From CALNYS01 sp942490855 (lineage in GTDB: Bacteria > Planctomycetota > Phycisphaerae > Phycisphaerales > UBA1924), in the NCBI GenBank assembly GCA_942490855.1, contig CALNYS010000004.1:1178001-1242000 (forward strand): a stretch of 64,000 nucleotides of DNA, read 5' to 3'. The position numbers were made by a program, and so were the translations under genes. This document shows positions 40,721 to 50,070 of the stretch, one piece after another; the first letter of the stretch is position 1; each line of letters starts with the position of its first letter. The notes under the pieces were generated by a model. The model made no database searches and was not told the origin of the DNA. It worked only from the letters and a program-made list of their open reading frames with translations.

Positions 40721-43142
40721 CGTTCGCGCTGTTGATCCGGTCCATTCCCTCGATGACCTGAAACCGCAGCGCCTTGATCTCGGCGATCTCGCGCACCACC
40801 GGGTCGTCGTGCGTCAGCCCGACCTCCAGCGTCGGATCGCTCGCGTCCGCCACGCGCGTCAGCAGCATCACCAGCACGACCAGCGGGCGCGGCTCGGCGG
40901 CCTGCGCCGCCGCGTCGATCGCCGCCGTCTCGGGGATCTGCCACGAGCCCGGCGCGCTCAGCAGCGTGAACGCCTGCTCGATCTCGCTCATCGTCGGGAA
41001 GCGCGCCGCGATCGCCGCCGCCAGCTCCACGCGCTGCTCGCTGAGCGAGCCGTCGTCGTCCGCCGGCGTGTTCTTCGCGAAGAACCACTGCGCCTCGTGC
41101 AGCGCGCCGTAGAACTCGTCGCCGCTCAGGCTCGTGACGCGTTCGAGGATGTCCGCGAACTCCGGCGACGTGCGCTGCGGGCGACGCCACACCACGGCGC
41201 TGCTCGCCTCGAGCCCGTACGGCGCCGTCTTGTACAGCCCGCGCTCCTCCGAGTGGATGTACGCCTGGATCGCCTGGCAGCGCAGCGACGCCGCGAGCGG
41301 CGCCGTGGACTCCACCATCGTCCCAAGCCCGCCCAGCTCGAGCAGCACCTCCGCGACCACCGATTCCCCCGGCAGCAAGCGGAGCTTCCGCGCCAGCGAC
41401 GTGAACTCGGGCCCGATCATCGTCAGCACCGGCGCCCCGCGCATGTTCAGCTTGGGCGCCACCAGCACGCGCGCCTCGATCGGGGCCCCCGACCCGATCC
41501 CCAGCGGGAACACGCCCCCGTTGTGCAGGCGCACCCGCGCCCGCAGCGGCGTCATCGGGTCCAGCGCGTCGGCGCCGACATCAACGCTCAGCGAGAGGTA
41601 CTCCGTCGGGTCGTCGATGTACCGCTCCAGCGCCGCCGGCGCCTCGCTCGCGATCGCGTTCAAGCGCGCCGCGATCGGCGACGGGTTCACCTTGGAACCC
41701 AGTATTTTCTCGAGGCGCTCGCGCGCCCAGAGCCCTTCGACCGAGCCCGGCGCGTCGCGCAGCACCCGCGCGTACTGCGCGGCGCCCCCGCGGGTGTCCC
41801 CGCTCTTTTCCGCCGCGATGCCCAGCCCGAGCGACACGAGCAAGTCCGATCCCGCGAGCGGCGTCAGCAAACGCTCGGCCGTCGCGCGGTCGCCGCGGTG
41901 CGCCGCGATCAGGCCGCGGTACCGATCAACCGCGTCGGCGCGCAGCGTCCCGCTCCCGATCTCGATCATCGTGTTGAGCTCGCGCTCGGCGAGCGCGAGG
42001 TCCGTCCCCGCCCACGCCCGCACCCGCACCGCGTCGAGCATGATCCGCTCGCCCAGCGGCTGCGCCTGCGACTCGTCAACCAGGCCCTCGTCGATCACCG
42101 ACTGGAACGACGCCGCCAGCGCCGCCCGGTACCGGTTGTAGAACCCCGTGGCCTCGTCCGTCCGCCCCAGCGCGCCCGCCATCAGCACGCGCAGCCGGTC
42201 CTCGACCGGGTGCACCGACGCGTCGGGGATCTCCGCGGGGTCCGCCCCGCTCTTGCTCGCCGAGCGGCGCTGCGCGTCCACGCTGTACCGGCGCGCCGCC
42301 TCCTCTTCCGCGAGCTTCGCGAGCAGCGCCTCGGCGCCGTCTTTCCCCCACGTGACCGCGTAGTACATGTTCAGCAGCTCGTCGCTCATCGAAACGCCGC
42401 GCTTGGCGCGCAGCGTGGCGGCGTTGGTCATGTACCGCTGAGCGCCGGCGTACGCCCCGTGTGACTGGAGCTCCCGCGCCAGCGCCAGGTGCGACTCCGC
42501 GTCCAGCGGATCCGCGAGCAGCAGCTGCACGTGCATCTCGCACCGCCCCGCCGGGTCCTCGACCTGCGTGAGGAACATCGTGGACGCCAGCAGCGCCGCC
42601 TGCTTGTTGGTCTGATCCAGGTCGAGCGCCGTGCGCAGCAGGCGCACGAACGCGCTCTCGTCGCCGAGCTCCCGGTGCAGCAGCGCCGCGTCGAACGCCA
42701 GCCGGCTGCGCACCGCGTCGTTGAGACCGTCGCCCGTCGCCCCGAGGAGGCGGTCGTAGCGGGCGATCCGGTCCTCGATCCGCTGGAGCCCGCGCACCGT
42801 CGCCGAGATCGCCCGCAGCTGCGCGACCGTGTCGCTCGGGTCGAGGCGCACCAGGCGGCGCGTCGCGGTCAGCGACTCCTCAGGTTCCTGCGCCGCGTTC
42901 CACGCCTCGATCTGCAACCGGAGCAACTCGTGGTTGCTCGGGTCCAGCTCGAGTGCCTCGCCCAGCGCCAGCGCCGTCATCCGGAACTCGTCGATCGTCG
43001 GGGACCCAATCATCCGCGTCTGCATCACCGCCGTGCGCGCCAGTCGCGTCGCCACGACCTGCTCGAGGCTCTGGACCCCCAGCGCCGTGCCCGCCGCCGC
43101 CAGCGCCAGCCCGAGCCCGATCAGCCGCGCCGCCCGGATCAC
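40689..43142 (-). CDS. Large exported TPR-repeat protein
   Basis: The 817-residue product has a single N-terminal hydrophobic segment (signal peptide or anchor, residues 5-22) and about a dozen tetratricopeptide-like helical pairs from residue 50 to 500 (for example ALALGEALELDPSNHELLRL, then TRRLVRLDPSDTVAQLRA). A beta-rich domain at about residues 530-660 has the shape of an immunoglobulin-like fold (RARVRLHNGGVFPLGIG). A C-terminal helical region closes it. It is probably an envelope-side scaffold for large complexes, of unknown process. It starts four bases inside the small membrane gene upstream (ATGA). Confidence 0.8.
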   Translation of the reverse strand: MIRAARLIGLGLALAAAGTALGVQSLEQVVATRLARTAVMQTRMIGSPTIDEFRMTALALGEALELDPSNHELLRLQIEAWNAAQEPEESLTATRRLVRLDPSDTVAQLRAISATVRGLQRIEDRIARYDRLLGATGDGLNDAVRSRLAFDAALLHRELGDESAFVRLLRTALDLDQTNKQAALLASTMFLTQVEDPAGRCEMHVQLLLADPLDAESHLALARELQSHGAYAGAQRYMTNAATLRAKRGVSMSDELLNMYYAVTWGKDGAEALLAKLAEEEAARRYSVDAQRRSASKSGADPAEIPDASVHPVEDRLRVLMAGALGRTDEATGFYNRYRAALAASFQSVIDEGLVDESQAQPLGERIMLDAVRVRAWAGTDLALAERELNTMIEIGSGTLRADAVDRYRGLIAAHRGDRATAERLLTPLAGSDLLVSLGLGIAAEKSGDTRGGAAQYARVLRDAPGSVEGLWARERLEKILGSKVNPSPIAARLNAIASEAPAALERYIDDPTEYLSLSVDVGADALDPMTPLRARVRLHNGGVFPLGIGSGAPIEARVLVAPKLNMRGAPVLTMIGPEFTSLARKLRLLPGESVVAEVLLELGGLGTMVESTAPLAASLRCQAIQAYIHSEERGLYKTAPYGLEASSAVVWRRPQRTSPEFADILERVTSLSGDEFYGALHEAQWFFAKNTPADDDGSLSEQRVELAAAIAARFPTMSEIEQAFTLLSAPGSWQIPETAAIDAAAQAAEPRPLVVLVMLLTRVADASDPTLEVGLTHDDPVVREIAEIKALRFQVIEGMDRINSANATPGEPAPSR

Positions 43143-43438
43143 GAGCCGGCCCCGTCGATCAGCAGCAGCGCCGTCAGGGCGATCGCCAGCGCCAGGACCA
43201 GCCCGAGCGACGTCTCCGCCACGTCCGCGAGCCTCCGGTCCACCCGGGGGAACAGGCGGTCGGCCACCACGACCTGGAAGACGAACCCGCCCGCCGCGAT
43301 CGCGGCCGCCCCGCCCGTCAGCAGCGACGCGATCGCGCTGTCGCGGGCCGAGACCGCGAGGATCGCCCCACCCACGACGAGAAGACCCGCCCAGAGGGCG
43401 CCGAAAACGATCAAAGCCGACAGATTTATGGCGCGCAC
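43139..43438 (-). CDS. Small three-span membrane protein
   Basis: The 99-residue protein is almost all hydrophobic, with segments at about residues 7-27, 37-57 and 75-95. It ends LLLIDGAGS. I recognise no family. GTG 43438 is preferred because AGGAG lies about eight bases upstream; an ATG at 43477 is in frame but has no such site. It overlaps the TPR-protein start by four bases, so the two are translated together and may form a membrane-anchored unit. Confidence 0.65.
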   Translation of the reverse strand: MRAINLSALIVFGALWAGLLVVGGAILAVSARDSAIASLLTGGAAAIAAGGFVFQVVVADRLFPRVDRRLADVAETSLGLVLALAIALTALLLIDGAGS

Positions 43439-43629
43439 GGGGGGCTCCTTCTCCTGCTCTAGACAGCCTACACGCACTCTCTCCCTATCGGGTGTGAACC
43501 GCCCGGGGGCTCAGCCGTATCGACAAGAGCCGCTCATCCCACGAACCCTTCGGCTACTATGGGCGGTCCTTCAACACCGCACGACCCGGCGCGCCACGCC
43601 GAACCGACGAGACCCGGAACCCCCGACCC

Positions 43630-44721
43630 ATGACGCGACCGACCACCCGACGCCTCCTCGCCGCGGCCGCCCTCACGCTCGGCGCGACGCCCGTCCTCGC
43701 CCAGCCGGCGGCGCTCGACAACGCGATCATCACCGCGACGCAGATGGACGCCGCCGCCCGCTCCACCGTCGAGGCGTACGCCGAGGGCTGGTCCCAGCGA
43801 CTCCGCTCCCGCGACGCCAACGAGCGCGAGGCCGCACGCCGGGCCCTCCTCACGCCCCTCCACGGCGAGCCGACCCCGGCCTTCCGCATCCAGTACGGCT
43901 CACGCCTCAAGAACGACCTCACCCGCCTCGCCGAGGGCGACGAGAGCCAGACCCTCTTCGCCGCCGAGCTCTCCGGACGCCTCGCGACCGTTGACGCGCA
44001 CGCCGTGGTCCTCGACCTCCTCGACGACCCGCGCCCCGCCGTCCGCTACGCCGCGGCTCGCGCCGCCCGCCTCCAGCTCGAGGCGATCGACAACCCGCCC
44101 GCCGCGCTCAACGACCAGCACCGCGACCAGCTCGTGGCGGGCCTGGCGAGCCAGATCACCGCCGAGAAGGACGCCGTCACCCTCGACGGGCTGCTCACGG
44201 CCGCCAGCGACGCCGTCGACCGCGACAGCGACCACGCCGAGGTCCTCCTCGAGAGCCACACCGCCGCGCTCACCGCGAACCTCCAGGCCGGCGCGCTCGA
44301 TTCAGACATCGTCTCCGGCGCCCGCGCCGTGCTCCGCGCCGTCGCGGCCGTCCAGCAGCGCTACCGCGACAAGAACCGCCTCCCCAGCGACCTCGCCCGC
44401 GAGGGCGGCCTGCTCGCCGGGAGCGCCATGGGGTACGTCCTCGACGCGATCGAGAACGACCCCGGCGCCGAGTCCGAGGCGTCCGCGGCCGCCCTCGAGC
44501 AGCTCGTCAAGGCCGCCCACAGCCTCGCGTTCTTCGCCACACGCGCCAGCGGCGTGCGCATCGACGCCGACGAGCGCATCCCGCAGGCCTTCGCCCGCTG
44601 GCGCCAGGCCGGCGACACCCGGGCCCTGCGCACCGAGATCGAGACCTGGATCGGCCCCGGCGGCGTCATCACGCGCCCGCCCTTTAACGCCAACCCAGCC
44701 GATTTCCCCGGCTTCAACTGA
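43630..44721 (+). CDS. Exported helical protein of unknown function
   Basis: The 363-residue product has a signal peptide (MTRPTTRRLLAAAALTLGATPVLA). Its mature part is alpha-helical and Ala/Asp/Arg-rich. The stretch DDPRPAVRYAAARAARLQLEAI resembles a HEAT repeat. It ends with a short Pro/Phe-rich tail (PPFNANPADFPGFN). I recognise no family. It lies 24 bp before an oligopeptide-transport gene on the same strand, but nothing links their functions. Confidence 0.72.
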   Translation: MTRPTTRRLLAAAALTLGATPVLAQPAALDNAIITATQMDAAARSTVEAYAEGWSQRLRSRDANEREAARRALLTPLHGEPTPAFRIQYGSRLKNDLTRLAEGDESQTLFAAELSGRLATVDAHAVVLDLLDDPRPAVRYAAARAARLQLEAIDNPPAALNDQHRDQLVAGLASQITAEKDAVTLDGLLTAASDAVDRDSDHAEVLLESHTAALTANLQAGALDSDIVSGARAVLRAVAAVQQRYRDKNRLPSDLAREGGLLAGSAMGYVLDAIENDPGAESEASAAALEQLVKAAHSLAFFATRASGVRIDADERIPQAFARWRQAGDTRALRTEIETWIGPGGVITRPPFNANPADFPGFN

Positions 44722-44745
44722 CCGTCACCGCGGGACGGAGCCCGC

Positions 44746-46536
44746 ATGCTGCGACTGCTCGTGTTTTTAGCCGCTCTCAGCGCCGCCCTCGTCGGCGTCG
44801 TGGTCTCGGACCGCCCGCTCCCGCCCGCTGATCTCGTCTACGCCGACCTCCAGCCCGCCTTCACGCTCGACCCCCAACGGATGAGCTACGAGCAGGACTT
44901 CCGCTTCGCCTACGCCCTCTACGAGGGGCTCCTGCGCTGGGACAACGACACGTTCGAGCCCGAGCCGGCCGCGGCCGCGGCGTGGTCGGTTTCTGACGAC
45001 CGCCTCATCTACACCTTTACCCTCCGCGACGACGCCCGCTGGTCCACAGGCGACCCCGTGCGCGCGCAGGACTTCGTCTACGCGTGGACCCGCGCCGCGA
45101 TCCCCGACACCGCCGCCGACTACACCCAGCTGCTCTTCTTCATCGCCGGGGGCGAGGGGCTGTTCGAGTGGCGGACCGCCCAGCTCGCCGAGTACGCCCA
45201 GCGCCCCGCGCGCGAGCGGTCGCCGGCGGCCGCGGCCGCGGCCGACGCGGCGCTCGACGCCTACGCCGCGGAGCACTTCGGCGTGCGCGCGCTCGACGAC
45301 CGCACCCTCGAGGTCCGCCTCGAGCGCCCCACCCCGTTCTTCCCCGATCTCCTCTGCTTCGCGACGTTCATGCCCGTCCACCCGGCGACGGTCGAGGCGT
45401 ACACGCCGATCGACCCGGCGACGGCCCGTCGCCAGCAGCGCCCGGGGTGGACCAAGCCCGGGGCGCACGTCGGCAACGGGCCGTACGCCCTGACGCGCTG
45501 GCGGTTCAAGCGCGACATGCGCCTCGAGGCGAGCCCGACGTACGCGGGCGCCGCGGCGGCGCGCAGCGCGTCGATCGAGGTGCGCACCATCGAGGACCCC
45601 GCGACGGCTGTCCTCGCTTTCGAGACGGGCGCGATCGACTGGCTCACCGACGTGACGGTGGACTACCTGCCCGACCTCGTCGAGGCGCAGAACGACGGTC
45701 GGCGCGACGACGTGCGCTGGTTCCCGAACTTCGGGACGTACTTCTGGAACTTCAACTGCACGCCAACGTTCACCGACGGGCGCGCCAACCCCCTGCACGA
45801 TGCGCGCGTGCGCCGGGCGCTGGCGCTGGCGACGGACAAGAACGCGATCGTCACGAGCGTCCGGCGGGCCGGCGAGCCCGCGGCCTTTACGCTGATCCCC
45901 CCGGGGAGCCTGGGCGCGTTCGACGCGGCGGGGCGCGTGGACGGCCTGACGTACGACCCGGCGGGCGCCCGGGCGCTGCTGGCGCAGGCGGGCTGGGAAG
46001 ACCGCGACGGCGACGGGGTGATCGAGAGCAGCGCCGGGCAGGCGTTCCCGGTGATCGAGCTGCTCTGCACGACCGGCTCCTACCACGACAGCGTGGCGCA
46101 GGCGATGCAGTCGATGTGGGAGCGCGAGCTCGGGGTGCGCTCGGCCGTGCGCATCAAGGAAACCAAGACCTACCGCGATGATCTGAAGCGCAAGGACTAC
46201 ATGATGGCCCGCGGCGGGTGGTTCGGCGATTACGGCGACCCCACCACGTTCCTCGCCCTGCACCGCACGGGCGACGGCAACAACGACCGCGGCTACTCCG
46301 ACCCGGTGTACGACGAGCTCTACGACCGCGCGATGAGCGAGCCCGACGTCGATGAACGCGTGCGCCTCTTCCGCGAGGCGGAGCGCTACACGATGGAGGA
46401 GACACTCCCGGTGCTTCCGATCTTCACGTACGTGCAGTTCTATCTCGCCGACCCGAACCTCCAGGGCCTGAGCGTCCACCCGCGCAAGCAGCAGTACCTC
46501 TTTGAACTCGTGGTGGATCGCGGGGTCGGCGGGTGA
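44746..46536 (+). CDS. Peptide/oligopeptide ABC transporter substrate-binding protein (family 5)
   Basis: The 596-residue protein begins with an N-terminal hydrophobic segment (MLRLLVFLAALSAALVGVVV) and is probably exported; no lipobox is present. Family 5 binding proteins carry peptides to OppBCDF or DppBCDF. The signature lies in DDARWSTGDPVRAQDFVYAW (about residue 100), and other typical blocks are VGNGPYALTRWRFKRD, NFNCTPTFTDGRANPLHDARVRRALALATDK and GWFGDYGDPTTFL. It overlaps the OppB-like permease gene (GTGA). OppC, OppD and OppF genes do not follow, so the rest of the transporter is elsewhere or absent. Confidence 0.92.
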   Translation: MLRLLVFLAALSAALVGVVVSDRPLPPADLVYADLQPAFTLDPQRMSYEQDFRFAYALYEGLLRWDNDTFEPEPAAAAAWSVSDDRLIYTFTLRDDARWSTGDPVRAQDFVYAWTRAAIPDTAADYTQLLFFIAGGEGLFEWRTAQLAEYAQRPARERSPAAAAAADAALDAYAAEHFGVRALDDRTLEVRLERPTPFFPDLLCFATFMPVHPATVEAYTPIDPATARRQQRPGWTKPGAHVGNGPYALTRWRFKRDMRLEASPTYAGAAAARSASIEVRTIEDPATAVLAFETGAIDWLTDVTVDYLPDLVEAQNDGRRDDVRWFPNFGTYFWNFNCTPTFTDGRANPLHDARVRRALALATDKNAIVTSVRRAGEPAAFTLIPPGSLGAFDAAGRVDGLTYDPAGARALLAQAGWEDRDGDGVIESSAGQAFPVIELLCTTGSYHDSVAQAMQSMWERELGVRSAVRIKETKTYRDDLKRKDYMMARGGWFGDYGDPTTFLALHRTGDGNNDRGYSDPVYDELYDRAMSEPDVDERVRLFREAERYTMEETLPVLPIFTYVQFYLADPNLQGLSVHPRKQQYLFELVVDRGVGG

Positions 46537-47510
46537 CGCGTTTTCTTCTCAAGCGTCTGGCGCAGCTCCCGCTGATCGTGCTCGCGGTGTACACGATCAC
46601 GTTCATGCTCGCGTGGCTGCTGCCGGGGTCGGCGGTGATCAACGACGAGGGACGCGCCCCGCCGCAGGCGGTGCTCGAGGCGATGGAGGCGCAGTACCAC
46701 CTCGACGACCCGGTGGTGTTCTACACGGAGTACCTGGCGAACGCGTCCGGCGCGCGCTGGGCGCTGTCGCGGGTGGGGCTGATGTCGGCGCACCCCGGCG
46801 CGCCGGTCTTCGATTTCGGCCCTTCGCTGCGCTACGAGGACTGGACGGTCAACGAGATCATCGCGGGCGCGCTCCCGGTCTCGGTGGTGCTCGGGCTCGC
46901 GGCCATCCTGATCGCGACGGTGCTGGGCGTCGGGATGGGCGTGCTGGGGGCGCTGCGCCCCGGCTCGCTGATGGATTTCGCGACGCTCGCGGTCGCGATG
47001 GTGGGGGTGAGCGTGCCGTCGTTTGTGATCGGCGCCGCCCTGCTGATCGTGTTCCCGGTGTGGTTGGGCGTCGGCGGCGTCGGTGCGTGGGGCTCGGCCG
47101 GCGACGTGATCCTGCCCGCGTTCGCCCTGAGCCTGCCCTTCGCGGCGTACATCGCCCGCCTGACGCGGATGGGGATGATCGAGGAGCTCGGGGCCGACTA
47201 CGTGCGCACGGCCAGGGCGAAGGGGCTGCCCGAGCGCGACGTGGTGCTGCGCCACGCGCTGCGCAACGCGATCCTGCCCGTCGTGAGCTATCTCGGCCCT
47301 GCCGCGGCGTTTGCGATGACCGGCTCCTTCGTGGTGGAGCGCGTGTTCAACGTCCCGGGCATCGGGCAGCACTTTGTCGCGGCGGTGCTCAACAAGGATC
47401 TGTTCCTGATCATGGGGATCGTGCTGATCTATTCCACGATGCTGAGCCTTTTTAATCTCGCGGTCGACGCCCTGTACGCGGTGGTCGACCCACGAATCCA
47501 ACAGGCCTAA
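46533..47510 (+). CDS. Peptide ABC transporter permease (OppB/DppB-like)
   Basis: The 325-residue protein has six membrane segments: one at the start (LPLIVLAVYTITFMLAWLLPG) and five from about residue 110. The EAA motif that docks to the ATPase is in the stretch GADYVRTARAKGLPERDVVL, followed by HALRNAILPVVSYLG. The start is GTG 46533, coupled to the binding protein. Usually an OppC gene comes next, but here a PagL-like barrel follows after 56 bp. The permease may pair with a distant OppC. Confidence 0.92.
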   Translation: MTRFLLKRLAQLPLIVLAVYTITFMLAWLLPGSAVINDEGRAPPQAVLEAMEAQYHLDDPVVFYTEYLANASGARWALSRVGLMSAHPGAPVFDFGPSLRYEDWTVNEIIAGALPVSVVLGLAAILIATVLGVGMGVLGALRPGSLMDFATLAVAMVGVSVPSFVIGAALLIVFPVWLGVGGVGAWGSAGDVILPAFALSLPFAAYIARLTRMGMIEELGADYVRTARAKGLPERDVVLRHALRNAILPVVSYLGPAAAFAMTGSFVVERVFNVPGIGQHFVAAVLNKDLFLIMGIVLIYSTMLSLFNLAVDALYAVVDPRIQQA

Positions 47511-47566
47511 GGTCCGCCCGACCGATAGCGGGCGTGGATCCGATTTTGTTCCTCCCGGAGAGCCGC

Positions 47567-48187
47567 ATGAGACTGACCGCCGCCGCCGTCTTCGCCCTCG
47601 CGTCCTGCGCGACGGCGTTCGCCGATTCCGAGTACTCCTCCTCCCTCCACCTCCAAGGCTCTCCCGAAGAGGCCGTCCCCGCGTCTGAGGACCTCACGCC
47701 CTACGGGCAGCCGGGGCAGTGGTGGTGGACGATCGGCGGCGGGGCGGGCGCCTCGCTCAACAACGGCGACAGCGCGGCCGCGGCGTTCGTCGGGGCTTCG
47801 AACTTTCTCGCCGAGGACTTCGAGCTCTCGCTCGACCTGACGGTCTGGTACCTCGGCGAGGACCACACCAACGGCGACGACGCGGTGGCGCTGAACTTCA
47901 ACCCGAAGTTCCGCTGGCACTTCATCCACGAGGAGAAGCACACCTTCTTCGCCGAGGCGGGTGTGGGGATGCTGATCGCGTCGCAGGAATCGCCCGAGGG
48001 CGGGTCGGAGTTTAACTTCACGCCGCAGGCGGGCATCGGCGCGACCTTCGACCTGAGCGAGGGCCCCGATCGTCTGATCGTTGGCGTGAACTGGCGGCAC
48101 ATCTCCAACGCCAACACGTTCGGCTCGGACAAGAACCCCGGGCGCGACGACATCTTCATCTACGCGGGCGTGACGTTCCCGTTCTGA
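47567..48187 (+). CDS. PagL/acyloxyacyl-hydrolase-like outer-membrane protein
   Basis: The 206-residue product has a signal peptide (MRLTAAAVFALASCATAFA) and strand-rich barrel sequence. The stretch VNWRHISNANTFG matches the PagL active-site region (His-x-Ser-Asn-Ala), where His and Ser act in lipid A 3-O-deacylation. It ends with a beta-signal phenylalanine (FIYAGVTFPF). Length and pattern fit an eight-stranded barrel. An alternative is a non-enzymatic barrel with a chance match. ATG 47567 gives a clean signal peptide. A bidirectional terminator follows. Confidence 0.72.
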   Translation: MRLTAAAVFALASCATAFADSEYSSSLHLQGSPEEAVPASEDLTPYGQPGQWWWTIGGGAGASLNNGDSAAAAFVGASNFLAEDFELSLDLTVWYLGEDHTNGDDAVALNFNPKFRWHFIHEEKHTFFAEAGVGMLIASQESPEGGSEFNFTPQAGIGATFDLSEGPDRLIVGVNWRHISNANTFGSDKNPGRDDIFIYAGVTFPF

Positions 48188-48212
48188 TCCCGGGCGACGA
48201 AGCGAGCGCATG

Positions 48213-48245
48213 AAAAACGCCGCGTGCGGACGCGGCGTTGTTTTC
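48213..48245. terminator. Bidirectional intrinsic terminator
   Basis: AACGCCGCGT (48216-48225) pairs with ACGCGGCGTT (48230-48239). There is an A run on the left and a T run (48241-48244) on the right. It stops transcription from the PagL-like gene and, on the minus strand, from the ATP synthase operon. Confidence 0.9.
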
Positions 48246-48268
48246 GTTGCGATCAGCTGTGGTGCGGG

Positions 48269-48874
48269 TTAGCTGAAGAGGTCGCCGGCCTTGCCGCGGA
48301 GGTCGGTCGCGCCGTCGGCGAGGTCCTCGCGGACCTTGCGGAGCTGGGTCGCGACGGAGGCGTCGATGAGCTCGTCGCCGATGCGGAGCTTGAGCCCGCC
48401 GATCATCGCGCTGTCGGTGTAGGCGTGGAGGACGGGCTCCTTGCCGAGGGCCTCGCGCAGGCGGGTGGTGAGGGCGTCGAGGTCGCCCGAGCCGGCGGGG
48501 GTCGCGGTGAAGACGTCCACCTCGACGCGCCCGAAGCGGACCTGGACGAGTTCGTCGTAGGCGCTGGCGATCGCGGAGAGGTGCCCGAGGCGCCCCTTCT
48601 CGTTGACGACCTGGAGGAAGCGCACGACGTGGTCGGAGGCGCGGCCCTGGAAGATCGCGTTGAGGGACGCGGCGCGTTCCTTGGGGGCGAGGATCTGCGA
48701 CGAGAGGAACTCGCCGAAGGTGTGGTTCTGGCGGCTGAGCTCGAGGATGTCTTCGAGCTCGGCGAGGGTGGCCTCGATCGCGTCCTGTCCGCCGGCGTCT
48801 TCGGCGGTCTCGAAGAGGGCGCGGGCGTACACGCGTGCGAGGGCGTCGGGCTGTGTTTTGGTCGCGGTGCTCAT
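48269..48874 (-). CDS. atpH: ATP synthase F1 subunit delta
   Basis: The 201-residue delta subunit links the F1 head to the peripheral stalk. It has the family pattern of an N-terminal helical bundle beginning ALARVYARALFETAEDAGG and the C-terminal GGLKLRIGDELIDASVATQL. ATG 48874 opens the normal start, 23 bases after the restored atpF stop. As sequenced, the upstream atpF reading frame runs on into it without a stop, making an apparent 415-residue atpF-atpH fusion. I treat them as separate genes. Confidence 0.9.
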   Translation of the reverse strand: MSTATKTQPDALARVYARALFETAEDAGGQDAIEATLAELEDILELSRQNHTFGEFLSSQILAPKERAASLNAIFQGRASDHVVRFLQVVNEKGRLGHLSAIASAYDELVQVRFGRVEVDVFTATPAGSGDLDALTTRLREALGKEPVLHAYTDSAMIGGLKLRIGDELIDASVATQLRKVREDLADGATDLRGKAGDLFS

Positions 48875-48897
48875 CGCGCGGCTCCGGCGGGGCGTGC

Positions 48898-49516
48898 TTA
48901 GTTGGCGGTGGCGAGCTGCGAGAGCGACTCGTCCACGAGGGAGCGGCTGGTCGTCGGCCGAGAGCTCACGCTTGAGGATCTTGGCGGCGATGTCGGTGGC
49001 GAGGTCGGCGACGTGGGAGTGGAGCTCTTCGATCGCGGCGGACTTCGCGGAGGCGATGTCGCGCTTGGCGCTGTCGCGCATGGCGGCGAGTTCCTTCTCC
49101 GACTTGGCCTTGATCTCGGCGGCGACCTGCAGCTGGGTGCTGCGGGCCTCTTCGACGATGTGGGCCGCTTCGGTGCGGGCCTCGGCGAGGGCCTTCTGGT
49201 ACTCGGCGAGGGAGGCCTGGGCCTGCTCGCGGGCGCGCTCGGCCTCGGCGAGGTCGCCCTGGATCTTCTCGTCGCGGGCCTCGAGGCCCCCGATGATCTT
49301 GGGCCAGGCGGTCTTGCTGAGGATGAAGAAGGCGATGCCGAAGACGACGATCGCCATGAAGAACTGGAAGAGCTCGAAGTCCATCACGCTGCCCTCAGCG
49401 GCGGCGTGCTCGCCGTCGTGCGCGCCCTCGGGGTGCGCGGGGTCGGCGGCGAACGTGACCGCGGCGGGCACGAGCGTCATGGACAGGATGGACAGACGGG
49501 TCAGGACGTTCTTCAT
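48898..49516 (-). CDS. atpF: ATP synthase F0 subunit b, C-terminus frameshifted near 48945
   Basis: The protein begins with a signal-peptide-like segment (MKNVLTRLSILSMTLVPAAVTFA) and a short acidic linker, then the b-subunit membrane helix (FELFQFFMAIVVFGIAFFILS). A long charged stalk helix follows (EARDEKIQGDLAEAERAREQ and onward). Near 48944-48950 one extra base shifts the frame. Dropping it gives the expected end RSLVDESLSQLATAN and a TAA at 48898-48900. Read as is, the frame continues into atpH. A sequencing or assembly indel is likely, because this subunit is essential for ATP synthase. Confidence 0.85.
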
Positions 49517-49614
49517 GGGTCGCCTCGCAGAGAGCCCGGGGTGAGAATCCGGCGCAGGGGAGGGGGCTCGGGGGAGCGCCCTCCCTCACGCCGGGGCGTG
49601 AGGGTGAATGTTGG

Positions 49615-49950
49615 TTAGCCGATGAGGGCCAGGAAGCCGCCGAGGACGGCAAAGAGGGTGGCGCCCTCGATCAGGGCCGCGGCGATCAGCATGTTGGTGC
49701 CGATGGTGCCGGAGGCCTCGGGCTGACGGGCCATGGCCTCGACGGCGGAGCCGCCGACGCGACCGATGCCCATGCCGCCGCCGATGACGGCGAGGCCGGC
49801 AGCGAGGCCGGCGCCGATCTTGCCGATGCCGGCGGAGCTGGCCTCGGCAACCTGGACGGCGGTGGCGGCGTCCTGGGCGAGGGCGGCGTCGGCGATGACG
49901 AAGGCGCCGAGCGTAGCGGCGGCAGTGGCGAGAAGCTTGGTCGTCTTCAT
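49615..49950 (-). CDS. atpE: ATP synthase F0 subunit c with N-terminal signal-like extension
   Basis: The 111-residue protein has two parts. Residues 1-25 look like a cleavable signal peptide (MKTTKLLATAAATLGAFVIADAALA). The mature hairpin has GAGLAAGLAVIGGGMGIGRVG for helix 1, the polar loop AMARQPEASG, and helix 2 with the ion-binding glutamate in AAALIEGATLFAVL. The residue after this Glu is Gly, not Ser/Thr, and helix 1 has no Gln at the usual place. Both argue for protons rather than sodium as the coupling ion. The extension is longer than in most bacteria. Confidence 0.94.
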   Translation of the reverse strand: MKTTKLLATAAATLGAFVIADAALAQDAATAVQVAEASSAGIGKIGAGLAAGLAVIGGGMGIGRVGGSAVEAMARQPEASGTIGTNMLIAAALIEGATLFAVLGGFLALIG

Positions 49951-50070
49951 AGTTCGGTGCTCCAGTCTCTCGTCGCCGTTCTCTTGGGCGACATCTCGGA
50001 AGTGGGTCGTGAGAGGGTCAATCCGACCGACGGGGAACGCCCCCGCGGGTCAGGTGGTTGATCCGGGGTA

